A stretch of 58,500 nucleotides of DNA from Streptomyces roseochromogenus subsp. oscitans DS 12.976 (GTDB lineage Bacteria > Actinomycetota > Actinomycetes > Streptomycetales > Streptomycetaceae): contig NZ_CM002285.1 in assembly GCF_000497445.1 (NCBI RefSeq), forward strand, positions 5,247,510-5,306,009, in the 5' to 3' direction. The position numbers were made by a program, and so were the translations under genes. Within the stretch, counting starts at the first letter, position 1; each line of letters begins with the position of its first letter. Positions 48,324-56,574 of the stretch are shown here, piece by piece. The notes under the pieces are model-generated. The model was not told where the DNA came from and did no database searches. It worked only from the letters and a program-made list of their open reading frames with translations.

Positions 48324-48854
48324 ATGACCACCGTGTCAGATGCCGGCATCGATGTAATTTCCCGGCAGGTCATGCCTCCGGGCAGCCGCCTCATGCTCAC
48401 GGCCCGGCTGAAGGTGACCACCAACGGCCCCGAGAGCACGGTGGACCTGACCGGGCAACTGCACCGGCTCGTGTCCGAGGCCGATGTGACCGAGGGGACA
48501 GTGCACGTGTACTGCGGGCACACCACCTGCGGGCTGCTCGTCAACGAACTCGACGCCGGCCTGGAGACCGATACCGGCCAGGCCCTCGAACGCCTCCTCC
48601 CGCACAGCGGCCGCCACCCCTACCGCCACGACAAGGACCGCACCCCCGAAGAACGGGCCCTGCACGGCGAGCGGGACAACGGCCACGCCCACCTGCGCGC
48701 CGTGATCGCCACCCACCCCGAACTGCACGTCCCCGTCACCAAGGGTGCGCTCTACCTCGGGCAGTGGCAGGCGATCATGCTGGCGGAACACGACGGCCCC
48801 CGCACCCGTGAACTCCTCGTCCGCGTCAACGACGACCTGAGCCACCCTGCCTGA
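48324..48854 (+). CDS. YjbQ/UPF0047-family protein (secondary thiamine-phosphate synthase-like)
   Basis: A 176-residue protein. The family core is EGTVHVYCGHTTCGLLVNEL and HGERDNGHAHLRAVI, then LGQWQAIMLAEHDGPRTREL; the His residues are conserved. The family has been shown to have a weak thiamine-phosphate synthase activity, so the name is a family label. It is about 35 residues longer than the usual 140, mainly an N-terminal extension. ATG 48324 has GGAGG 5 bases upstream. No operon relation to neighbours is visible. Confidence 0.85.
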   Translation: MTTVSDAGIDVISRQVMPPGSRLMLTARLKVTTNGPESTVDLTGQLHRLVSEADVTEGTVHVYCGHTTCGLLVNELDAGLETDTGQALERLLPHSGRHPYRHDKDRTPEERALHGERDNGHAHLRAVIATHPELHVPVTKGALYLGQWQAIMLAEHDGPRTRELLVRVNDDLSHPA

Positions 48855-48885
48855 CCCAACCTCGGTCGCGGGCCTGTCCAGTGGG

Positions 48886-49407
48886 TCAGTCAAGGACCAC
48901 GCCGTTGTGGAGATAGAGCGTTCGACCGGAGGTGAGTGCCGTCATCGCCGCTGTATAGCGGCGCCGGATGCGCTCGCCGAGCCGGCCGCCGGCCTCGTCG
49001 GGCGCGACGAACGCGGCCTCGGCCAGCTCCCCGTCCCTGGGGCGCAGCAGGTCGGCCTGGTCCTGGGACAGGGTTCCGCCGTCGAAAACGAAGGCGATCT
49101 GATCGTCCCAAGGGCCGTGCGGCGCCACCCAGTCCACCACCAGCAGCCCGCGTACGGTCACCCGTAGGCCGAGTTCCTCGATCAGCTCGCGCCTCACCGT
49201 GTCCTCTGGTGACTCGTTCGCCTCAGCCATCCCGCCGGGCAGGTCCCAGCCGGGCTTGTAGGTGGGGTTCACCAGGAGCACACGCCCCGCCGGATCGCGC
49301 AGCAGTATGTCAGCCGCGACGCGCTTACGGGCCTGCTTGGCGTTGCCCTCGGCCAGATAGGCGTTCCAGGCGTCGGTGTCGGCGGGGTCGGGAGCGGTGG
49401 GCCTCAC
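48886..49407 (-). CDS. NUDIX hydrolase
   Basis: A 173-residue protein with a full NUDIX box GGMAEANESPEDTVRREL followed by IEELGL. Other parts are ADILLRDPAGRVLLVNPTY and DWVAPHGPWDDQIAFVFDGG. Its GTG start (49407) overlaps the stop of the XRE gene by 4 bases (GTGA), so the two are coupled. Similar XRE-NUDIX pairs occur beside TgmABC clusters and in mobile elements. Substrate unknown. Confidence 0.88.
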   Translation of the reverse strand: MRPTAPDPADTDAWNAYLAEGNAKQARKRVAADILLRDPAGRVLLVNPTYKPGWDLPGGMAEANESPEDTVRRELIEELGLRVTVRGLLVVDWVAPHGPWDDQIAFVFDGGTLSQDQADLLRPRDGELAEAAFVAPDEAGGRLGERIRRRYTAAMTALTSGRTLYLHNGVVLD

Positions 49408-50672
49408 GATGGGGTGCCTCCCGGTGACAGCGGGATCAGATCGGCCAGCAGCAGCATTCTGGCCCTGCGCGCATCGTCGAACCTCACCAGGTACTCACGT
49501 ACCGGCTGATATGCCTTATGCGACACCAACAGTCGCCGTAACTCATCGAGTTGCTGCATGACCCGGACAGACCCGAGGGTCGGGCTGGTACTCAGTAGGC
49601 CGTGACCGGTGATCACCGCGGCGTCCAGATCGCCACGGCGCACGTGGATGTCCACCAGCGTGATCCGGCTCAGGGCGAGTGACCGGACCCGGCCCGCCTC
49701 CCGCAGCGCGACAGCTTGTTCGGCCTGCGTCAGCGCCTGGTCGTACTGCTCCAAGTCGCGCAGAATCAGCGCTGACTCGCTGGCCAGGGCGGCGCCGTCA
49801 AACGGGCTCAACCACGGGTGTCCGGCGTCGGATGCGCCGTCCAGGTCCCGCCGGGCAGCTTCGAGTGCACGGGCGGCCGGAGTGTGCTGCTCTGCGGCGG
49901 CCAGGGCGCGGGCCTGCCTGGTGTGTAACCGGGCGCCCAGCTCTGGAATTCGTGGCCCCTGTTCGGCGAGGGCGAGCCCGGTCCGGGCCCAGCCCGCGGC
50001 CCCGGTCGCGTCGCCAGTCTCCAGCGCGAGGTGGCTGCTGCTGGCGGCGATGTGTGCGGCCAGCGAAAGGTCACCGGAGGCGCGGGCCAGAGGAAGGGCG
50101 CGGGCGAAGTGCGCTGCGGCGCGGTCGTCGTGCCCGGAGTCGTGGGCCATCCATCCGGCCATCTCCGTGAGCGCTGCCGCTGCCGCGAAGACCTGCGGCC
50201 CGCTGCGCAGGTCGACCAGGCGCGGCGCCACCCGATCACTGAGGTGCCGCACGACCGCTCCGTACAACCGGCCGCCGCCGGCCAGCCGGTCCGCGCTGCG
50301 GAAATGCTCCACCGCCTCCAAGTCGTCACCATCCGGCGGATGATCGGCCGCCCGCTGATGTTCGGCATTCGCCGGCGGCGGCTCCCAAGACCGGCGCGCC
50401 AGCCCGAGCAGGTGACCGGGGATGTGAAAGGCGTCGGCGATCTGCTCGAACACCGTTAGCCTTTCCACCCGACTCTTGCCGTTCATGTACTCGTACAGCC
50501 GACCCTGCGTGATGTCGACGGCCGCAGCGATCCGCCGGGTGCTTACGCCTCTCCCGTTGAGCATGCGGAAGACGGCACCCATGTCCCGCTCGGCGCAGGC
50601 GCGGAGCAGTCGCTCATCACTGAGTAGCCCAGCCGTGATCGCGCGTGGGTCCGGCGGTGACTGCTGGTTCAT
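49404..50672 (-). CDS. XRE-family regulator with TPR-like repeats
   Basis: A 422-residue protein. HTH at residues 20-75 (DMGAVFRMLNGRGVSTRRIA, DITQGRLYEYMNGKSRVERL). Residues 130-410 are helical repeats (GHDDRAAAHFARALPLARAS, LEQYDQALTQAEQAVALREA) typical of TPR sensors that bind peptide or protein signals. ATG 50672 has GGGAG 6 bases upstream. It is divergent from the RiPP-type genes and is the probable regulator of them. Confidence 0.85.
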   Translation of the reverse strand: MNQQSPPDPRAITAGLLSDERLLRACAERDMGAVFRMLNGRGVSTRRIAAAVDITQGRLYEYMNGKSRVERLTVFEQIADAFHIPGHLLGLARRSWEPPPANAEHQRAADHPPDGDDLEAVEHFRSADRLAGGGRLYGAVVRHLSDRVAPRLVDLRSGPQVFAAAAALTEMAGWMAHDSGHDDRAAAHFARALPLARASGDLSLAAHIAASSSHLALETGDATGAAGWARTGLALAEQGPRIPELGARLHTRQARALAAAEQHTPAARALEAARRDLDGASDAGHPWLSPFDGAALASESALILRDLEQYDQALTQAEQAVALREAGRVRSLALSRITLVDIHVRRGDLDAAVITGHGLLSTSPTLGSVRVMQQLDELRRLLVSHKAYQPVREYLVRFDDARRARMLLLADLIPLSPGGTPS

Positions 50673-50902
50673 CTGCGACTCCCACGAGTAGCGGCGAGTC
50701 GATGCTATGCCCAACGGCCCTGGGTGACTCCGGGTTGGAGTCACCTTGTGGAGTCTCCCCGCCCGTCCCCAGAGTCGTTGACTGTCTGTCAGCCGCCAGG
50801 GAAACGCACCCGTGGACACCTCCCTGCTGGCCGCCCTGCCGCAGGTCTCTCCCCGAGGCACGACGGCGGGGGGTCCCCTCCGCCCCGACCAAGGCGTTGA
50901 CG

Positions 50903-51334
50903 ATGACCATGGCAACCGTACAGCCGCATGTTAATGACCACCCCGGCTACAACGTGACGTTGAGCTCCGAGGCAGCCGCCGTCCCGGAAATCCGGCGCCT
51001 CGCCCGCACCGCATGCGCCGCGTGGAACCTCTCCGACGAAGCCGCCAACACGGCCGAACTCCTTATCTCCGAGATCGCAACCAACGCCCTCAAACATGGG
51101 CGCAGCTGCTCGATCCGCGTGAAGGTCGAGCGCCCCTGCACCGACCGGGTACGGGTGTCCGTCGTCGACAGGTCACGCTGCCTGGCAGAACTCCGGCAGG
51201 CGGCCGTGGAGGACGTCTCCGGCCGCGGCCTGCTCATTGTTGATGCGCTCTCCGACCGATGGGGCAGCGACCTCCTGCCCTGGGGGAAACGAATGTGGGC
51301 CGAGATCGTGGTGAAGGTGGAGGACGGCCGGTGA
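50903..51334 (+). CDS. RsbW-like ATP-binding protein (HATPase_c)
   Basis: A 143-residue protein: N-box ELLISEIATNALKHG and G2-like DVSGRGLLIVDALSDRWG. ATG 50903 or 50909 could be the start (TMATVQPHVNDHPGYNVTL). It overlaps the next gene (GTGA). In Tgm-type clusters an ATPase often lies here; it may switch a partner or help maturation. It is divergent from the XRE gene with about 230 bases between. Confidence 0.85.
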   Translation: MTMATVQPHVNDHPGYNVTLSSEAAAVPEIRRLARTACAAWNLSDEAANTAELLISEIATNALKHGRSCSIRVKVERPCTDRVRVSVVDRSRCLAELRQAAVEDVSGRGLLIVDALSDRWGSDLLPWGKRMWAEIVVKVEDGR

Positions 51335-51567
51335 CCGGCCGCCACCGGATGCCGTCGTTCGATGGCGTGGTCGCCGGAGCTGGACTCCTGGGCGCTGTCG
51401 CCGCCGGGCTCGGGCTGGTGGTGTCGATGTTGTCTACCGGCATCCGCGCGAAGCCCGAGCTGGCCGTGCACTCGGCTCCGGGCGCGGAGCCGGATGCAAC
51501 GACCTTCGCCGCACCGGACCGACCTCACAGACCCGCATGCCGCCGCGCACAGCACACCACCCCCTGA
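51331..51567 (+). CDS. Small single-helix membrane protein
   Basis: A 78-residue protein from GTG 51331, coupled to the ATPase gene by GTGA. One helix (GVVAGAGLLGAVAAGLGLVV) is followed by a disordered C-terminus rich in Pro/Ala/Arg, with a final Cys. Its position between the ATPase and the RiPP precursor suggests a role in that cluster, not known. Confidence 0.6.
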   Translation: MTGRHRMPSFDGVVAGAGLLGAVAAGLGLVVSMLSTGIRAKPELAVHSAPGAEPDATTFAAPDRPHRPACRRAQHTTP

Positions 51568-51761
51568 CCGCCTCGGGGCGGGGAGTGAATCCGAGCCGTG
51601 TGCCCCCGACGGCCCCCGCCTGTGGGCACGCAAACCATCCGCCCACCCGGGCGGGTTGGCCCATGGGCCGCACTGTCCCTGTCGGTCCCGGGCCCCTCTC
51701 GCCGTCTGGAACCCCGGACGGCGGCTGCCACTGTTGGATCAACTGAGAGACGAGGAGACTC

Positions 51762-52025
51762 ATGCAGCCCTTGGCGTCACTGGATCAGGTCAAGCCCTGG
51801 GGCCTCGGACGCATGCGGGCCTACCCCGCTGCGGCTGTCCTGCCCGCCGCCCAGCCCGTCCTCGACCTGCACACGCAGATCGTCACCTGGGTCGACCCCG
51901 ACGGCGCGCCCATCCCTGTGGGGGCCAGGCACAAGAGGTCGGAGACCTCGCAGGAGACGAGCACGAAGACCAGCCTGGACGGTACCCCGGACCAGGGCAG
52001 CGACCAGCAGGGAGACTCTGACTGA
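51762..52025 (+). CDS. tgmA: ATP-grasp-modified RiPP precursor peptide
   Basis: An 87-residue peptide (MQPLASLDQVKPWGLGRMRA, YPAAAVLPAAQPVLDLHTQI). PLxSLDxVxPWGLxRMRxYP is the leader pattern of the TgmA family, I recall. The C-terminal core (from about residue 57, HKRSETSQETSTKTSLDG) is rich in Thr/Ser and in Asp/Glu, the donors and acceptors for omega-ester or amide crosslinks by ATP-grasp ligases. GAGGAG precedes ATG 51762. It overlaps tgmB (TGATG). Confidence 0.9.
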   Translation: MQPLASLDQVKPWGLGRMRAYPAAAVLPAAQPVLDLHTQIVTWVDPDGAPIPVGARHKRSETSQETSTKTSLDGTPDQGSDQQGDSD

Positions 52026-52993
52026 TGGCCGCGGGTGGGCCGCCCGTCCTCGTCGTCACGCGCCTGGACGACGTGACCGCGGATGAAGTGATCACCGAAC
52101 TGAACCGGCGCCGTGTACCAGTGGTCCGCCTGGACCCCGGCGACTTCCCCCGCGAGATCACCCTGTCCTGTACCTTCGGCGGCACCGGACCCGGAGGCAC
52201 CCTCGTCACCGCGTCCCGCACCCTCGACGTGGGGAACGTCCGCTCGGTGTACTGGCGGCGGCCCACTCCCTACACCGCCGACCTCGCCCTGGAAGCGCAG
52301 GCCGCCCGTTGGGCGGTCGAAGAGGCCCGTTACGGGCTCGGCGGCATCCTTGCCGCCCTCCCCGACACCCACTACGTCAACCATCCTTGGCGCAACCGCG
52401 ATGCAGAGTACAAGCCTGCACAACTCGCCACCGCCGCCCGCTGCGGCTTCACCGTCCCCCCGACCCTGATCACCAACGACTCCATCCAGGCACGGGACTT
52501 CATCACGAACCACGGGCCGGTGATCTACAAACCGCTCAGGGAGACCGAGTGCACCGACGACACCGGGCGCTCCCTGACCGTGTGGATCGAGGACGTCACC
52601 CCCGACCAGATCGACTCCAGGATCCGGCACACCGCCCATCTCTTCCAGCAGCGGGTCAGCAAGACGGCCGACATCCGGCTCACCGCCGTCGGCGACCACC
52701 TCACCGCTGTCCGTATCGACGGCTCACCAGGCGTGGACTGGCGCCGCCACTACGACGCGCTCACCTACTCGCCGGTGCCAGTCCCCCCGGAGATCGCCAA
52801 CGGCGTACGCGCCTACCTCGACGCCTTCGGCCTCGTCTTCGGCGCCTTCGACTTCGGCCTGGCCCCTGACGGGGGCTGGCACTGGTATGAGTGCAACCCC
52901 AACGGCCAATGGGCCTGGTTTCCCGACCACATCACCACCCCGATCACCCACGCCATCGCCGATCAGCTCCAGCACCGCGAAGGAAGCGCATGA
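52025..52993 (+). CDS. tgmB: ATP-grasp ribosomal peptide maturase
   Basis: A 322-residue ATP-grasp ligase of the graspetide type. VLVVTRLDDVTADEVITELN at the N-terminus binds the leader region; the ATP-grasp part has VIYKPLRETECTDD, then FQQRVSKTADIRLTAVGD, and YECNPNGQWAW carries the metal-binding ExNxNG motif. It should link acidic and hydroxyl/amine side chains of the tgmA core. It is translationally coupled to both neighbours (TGATG and ATGA). Confidence 0.93.
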   Translation: MAAGGPPVLVVTRLDDVTADEVITELNRRRVPVVRLDPGDFPREITLSCTFGGTGPGGTLVTASRTLDVGNVRSVYWRRPTPYTADLALEAQAARWAVEEARYGLGGILAALPDTHYVNHPWRNRDAEYKPAQLATAARCGFTVPPTLITNDSIQARDFITNHGPVIYKPLRETECTDDTGRSLTVWIEDVTPDQIDSRIRHTAHLFQQRVSKTADIRLTAVGDHLTAVRIDGSPGVDWRRHYDALTYSPVPVPPEIANGVRAYLDAFGLVFGAFDFGLAPDGGWHWYECNPNGQWAWFPDHITTPITHAIADQLQHREGSA

Positions 52994-54114
52994 CCACCGC
53001 AGCCGCCCTGCGCCGTGAACTCGCCGGCGCCATCCACGTGGACGATCCCGTATGGCGACGGGCCCTCTCCGCGGTTCCGCGCGAACTCTTCCTCGGTGAG
53101 GCCGTTTTCCGGCCCTCCACCGCCGGGTGGGAACCCGTCCACCGCGAACAGCTCGGCGACGACGAATGGCTGAGCCTCGTCTACCAGGACACCACCTGGG
53201 TCACCCAGATCGACGGCATCGCCGCGACCGACGCCCCTGGCCCTCTGACCGGTCGCCCCACCTCGTCCAGCACACTGCCGTCCCTGATCGTGCGCATGCT
53301 TGACCTCGCAGGCATCCGCGAGGGGGACAAGGTGCTGGAGATCGGCACCGGCAGCGGCTACTCCACCACCATCCTGTGTCACCGCCTCGGCGACAAGGCG
53401 GTGTACTCCATCGAGTACGACCCCCACCTGGCCGCTCTCGCCGCAGACCGCATCCACGCCGCCGGACACCACCCCATCCTCATCACCGGAGACGGACTCG
53501 CCGGCTACAAGGGCGGTGCCGAATACGATCACATCGTGGCCACCTGCGCCGTCCGCCATATTCCCCCGGCCTGGCTCTACCAGATCCGCGACGGTGGCAC
53601 CATCACCACCACCATCGGCGGATGGATGCTCGCCTCAGGCCTCATCCGCCTCACCATGAACGAGGACGGGACCGCCACCGGCCGCTTCGCCGACGACCAG
53701 ATCGGCTACATGCTCGCCCGCCCCCACGAGCGACCGCCCCGCCCCACGTTCCACCAGCACCCGGGCCACACCCGCGCCACTCGCGTGGACCCGGCCCTCC
53801 TGGACGACTGGACCGGTCACTTCCTCGCGCAACTCGCCGCGCCCTCGGCCGAACTCATGGCCACCGGAGACGGAGTGATCCTCGTCGACGTCGCCACCGG
53901 ATCCCAGGCATGGACGGAACCCGCCGCCGACGGGTGGACCGTGCACCAGCACGGCCCTCTCAACCTCTGGGACCAGGTGGAAGACGCCCTGACCACGTGG
54001 CGGAGTGCAGGCTCACCTTCACAGTCCGACTTCGGCATGACCGTGGAGACCGACAACACCCAGCGGGTATGGATCGGCACCCCTGACGGTCCCTCCTGGG
54101 ACCTGCCCGGCTGA
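52990..54114 (+). CDS. tgmC: PIMT-like methyltransferase of the ATP-grasp RiPP system
   Basis: A 374-residue protein. The central Rossmann methyltransferase (residues 100-230) has SAM motif VLEIGTGSGYSTTILCHRLG and VYSIEYDPHLAALAADRI, like protein L-isoaspartate O-methyltransferase. N- and C-terminal extensions occur as in the Tgm family. By analogy with PIMT-tailored graspetides it may methylate an Asp side chain in the matured core, leading to an aspartimide. ATG 52990 overlaps the tgmB stop. Confidence 0.92.
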   Translation: MTTAAALRRELAGAIHVDDPVWRRALSAVPRELFLGEAVFRPSTAGWEPVHREQLGDDEWLSLVYQDTTWVTQIDGIAATDAPGPLTGRPTSSSTLPSLIVRMLDLAGIREGDKVLEIGTGSGYSTTILCHRLGDKAVYSIEYDPHLAALAADRIHAAGHHPILITGDGLAGYKGGAEYDHIVATCAVRHIPPAWLYQIRDGGTITTTIGGWMLASGLIRLTMNEDGTATGRFADDQIGYMLARPHERPPRPTFHQHPGHTRATRVDPALLDDWTGHFLAQLAAPSAELMATGDGVILVDVATGSQAWTEPAADGWTVHQHGPLNLWDQVEDALTTWRSAGSPSQSDFGMTVETDNTQRVWIGTPDGPSWDLPG

Positions 54115-54167
54115 GCACTACCAGCAGGGAGCCCGTAACACAGGTTTCTCCCTCGGTCGGTCCCCGG

Positions 54168-54452
54168 TCAGTGCGACGAGACCTGGGTGCAGGCCACGTC
54201 GTACTGCGAGACCGAGTGGGCATTGCCGGAGTTCTGGGGCTGTTGGCCCGCGTAGTGGGTGCCGGCCGTGCCGTTGGGGTTGAAGGCGGAGCCGGGTGCG
54301 GCCTCGGCCTGTCCGGGGCGAGAGGGCTGGTCCTCGCAGGACTGGTTCGGCTGGCCGCCGCTTGCGAAGGCGGGGGCGGCGGCGATGCCCGCGGTGCCGG
54401 CCACCAGCGCGGCGGAGGCGACGGCGAGCGCGGCACGCTTCAGGAGCGTCAT
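54168..54452 (-). CDS. Small secreted protein of Streptomyces-conserved type
   Basis: A 94-residue protein with a Sec signal peptide (MTLLKRAALAVASAALVAGT, cleaved after AFA) and a mature part SGGQPNQSCEDQPSRPGQA, then FNPNGTAGTHYAGQQPQNSG and a final VACTQVSSH. Two Cys could form one disulfide. I know conserved Streptomyces exported proteins ending in this PGSAFNPxGxAGxxYAGxQPQN form; their function is unknown. ATG 54452 has AAGGAGAG 6 bases upstream. Confidence 0.85.
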   Translation of the reverse strand: MTLLKRAALAVASAALVAGTAGIAAAPAFASGGQPNQSCEDQPSRPGQAEAAPGSAFNPNGTAGTHYAGQQPQNSGNAHSVSQYDVACTQVSSH

Positions 54453-54533
54453 GACGGTCTCTCCTTTCAGGGCTGACCTTCCAGGGCTCACCTAGTGATA
54501 CGTGCGCGGGCCAGGAAAGGATTGTCCGCCTGG

Positions 54534-55154
54534 CTACAGCGTCGCCAGGCGCTCCACCAGCAGGAACGCGCCGATTCCGAGCATCGCCGCGCCCGAGGTG
54601 CGGGTGACCGCGCGGGCCGCCGCCGGGCGGGCCGCCAGCAGGACGCGGGACAGGGCGCCGACGCTGAGGTACACCGCCGCGCAGCACGCCATGTGGAGCA
54701 GGCCCAGGGTTGCCGTCTGGGCGGGTATGGGCAGGTGGGTGCCCTTGAGGGTGAGGAACTGGGGGAGGACGGAGAGGTAGAGCAGCAGGCCCTTGGGGTT
54801 CAGGCCGCTGATCGTGGCGCCGCGCAGGAAGTGCCGTCCGTCCGTACCTGAGGTCTCCTCGTCCGCTCCCGGGACGGCAGGGCGGCGCAGGACGCCCCAG
54901 CCGAGCCAGAGGAGATATCCCGCCCCCGCCACCGTCAGGGCCGTCAGCAGTTTGGGGGAGCCTGCGACCAGGACCGCCAGGCCCGCTGTCGCGAGGGCCG
55001 TGTGCAGGGCGTAGCCGGAGACCAGACCGGCCACCGCGCGGGGCACCGAGCGGCCGCGCAGGGCGGTCGCGATGACGTACGCCCAGTCGGCGCCCGGCAC
55101 ACACACCAGCAGCAGGTCCACAGCGAGGAAGGAGAAGAGCAGTCCCGAGTCCAT
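54534..55154 (-). CDS. LysE/RhtB-family amino-acid exporter
   Basis: A 206-residue protein with about six membrane helices. LysE signature: FLAVDLLLVCVPGADWAYVI and the middle GATISGLNPKGLLLYLSVLP. It exports an amino acid or similar small molecule. ATG 55154 is the family start; the longer frame to 55469 runs through the divergent Lrp gene. The Lrp gene next door is the probable regulator. Confidence 0.9.
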   Translation of the reverse strand: MDSGLLFSFLAVDLLLVCVPGADWAYVIATALRGRSVPRAVAGLVSGYALHTALATAGLAVLVAGSPKLLTALTVAGAGYLLWLGWGVLRRPAVPGADEETSGTDGRHFLRGATISGLNPKGLLLYLSVLPQFLTLKGTHLPIPAQTATLGLLHMACCAAVYLSVGALSRVLLAARPAAARAVTRTSGAAMLGIGAFLLVERLATL

Positions 55155-55236
55155 GCTGGGGACATTAGGCGTGAATGGCCCGAAAGTGTTCCTGAAGTTT
55201 GCCCATAACGGGGCATGGCAGGGGAAGATCTTCTCC

Positions 55237-55689
55237 ATGGATGACGTGGATAGAAAAATCCTTGCCGAGCTGCAGCAGGACGGGCGGCTGACCGTGACCG
55301 AGCTGGCCGCTCGTGTGCGGCTCAGCGTCTCGCCCTGCCATCGGCGGCTGCGTGAGCTGGAGCGCTCCGGGGCCATCCAGGGATACCGGGCGGTCGTGGA
55401 CGCGGCCGCGCTCGGGCTGAACTTCGAGGCGCTGGTCTTCGTGTCCATGCGGCAGGAGGACCGGGACACGGTCGCCGAGTTCGAGCGGGCCGTCGGCGAG
55501 CTGGAGTACGTCCTCGACGCCCAGCGGCTGTTCGGCGAGCCCGACTATCTGCTCCGGATCGCCACCGCCGACCTCGCGGCCTTCCAGCGGCTGTACGACG
55601 AGCGGCTCGCGACCCTGCCGGGAGTGCAGCGGCTGACCTCGACGCTGGTGATGAAACACGTCGTACGGGATCGGCCGCTGCCCGCGTGA
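55237..55689 (+). CDS. Lrp/AsnC-family transcriptional regulator
   Basis: A 150-residue protein: N-terminal winged helix (DRKILAELQQDGRLTVTELA, RVRLSVSPCHRRLRELERSG) and C-terminal RAM effector domain (FEALVFVSMRQEDRDTVAEF, DAQRLFGEPDYLLRIAT). ATG 55237 fits the usual family start (DDVDRKIL). It is divergent from the LysE gene, the classic Lrp-exporter arrangement, with 82 bases between starts. Ligand: an amino acid. Confidence 0.93.
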   Translation: MDDVDRKILAELQQDGRLTVTELAARVRLSVSPCHRRLRELERSGAIQGYRAVVDAAALGLNFEALVFVSMRQEDRDTVAEFERAVGELEYVLDAQRLFGEPDYLLRIATADLAAFQRLYDERLATLPGVQRLTSTLVMKHVVRDRPLPA

Positions 55690-55804
55690 CAGCGCATGGG
55701 AGTACATAGCAGCGCAGGCGGTGGCTCTGCCGCTCACGCGGGTGAACCACCGCCTGCCAGACAGGACTTGGGGGATGGAGCGCCGGGAAGGGGCCGAGCG
55801 TCTG

Positions 55805-56452
55805 TTACTTGGCCGGCTTCTTCCCGGTCACTCCCAGGTGCACCAACAGCGCCAGATTCGGCTTAAGTTCGGCCTGCTTCACACCCCAGGACTGGAAGCC
55901 CTTCTGGTGCGCCGCCACCGCCGCGAGCATCGCGACCAGCGAGCCGGCCACCGCCGCCGGGTTCACGTCCTTGTCGACCCTGCCCTTGGCCTGCAATTGG
56001 GCGATGGCGTCCGCCAGGGAGTTGTTCACCGAGTTCAGGATCTTCATACGGATCTTGTAGAACCGTTTGTCTCCCTCGGCCGCGCCGAGGTCGACGACCC
56101 TGAGGATCGCGTCGTTCTTGCGCCAGAACTCCAGGAAGCCGTCGACCAGTTCCTGGGCGGTCTGCCATCCCGATTTCCCGGCCCAGGACCTGCCTTCGAG
56201 CAGTTCGGTCAATCCGGCGCCCTCGGATGCCATGCGCTCGGCGATCTCCAGGACGGCGCCTTCGACGTCTGGGAAGTACTGGTAGAAGGTCGCGGGTGAA
56301 GTTCCCGCCTTCCGGGCGACATCGATGACCTTGACGTCCCGGTAGGGGGAGGAGCTGAGCATCTCGCTGAGGCAGTCGAGCAGCTTCTGCCGGGTCGCCT
56401 GCCCACGCCGGCCGGCCACGCGGCCGTCGACGGTACGCACTTGTCCTGTCAT
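55805..56452 (-). CDS. TetR-family transcriptional regulator
   Basis: A 215-residue protein. HTH at residues 18-65 (GQATRQKLLDCLSEMLSSSP, DVARKAGTSPATFYQYFPDV). The ligand-binding part is helical (QELVDGFLEFWRKNDAILRV, NSVNNSLADAIAQLQAKGRV). It is the only TetR gene in the window and a candidate for the CTGACG palindrome regulon. A degenerate version, CTGTCATGCCGTCAG, covers its own start codon at 56446-56460. It converges on the Lrp gene. Confidence 0.9.
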   Translation of the reverse strand: MTGQVRTVDGRVAGRRGQATRQKLLDCLSEMLSSSPYRDVKVIDVARKAGTSPATFYQYFPDVEGAVLEIAERMASEGAGLTELLEGRSWAGKSGWQTAQELVDGFLEFWRKNDAILRVVDLGAAEGDKRFYKIRMKILNSVNNSLADAIAQLQAKGRVDKDVNPAAVAGSLVAMLAAVAAHQKGFQSWGVKQAELKPNLALLVHLGVTGKKPAK

Positions 56453-56574
56453 GCCGTCAGCTTACCGAGGGGTGATCGGAGCGCGATTCGGCCGAGTGCA
56501 AATGGGGTGCATGGGTGCTCTGAGGGTGGTGTGCCTGGTCTGCGCGGTGCGCGTGGCCCGGTTACTTTGGCGGC

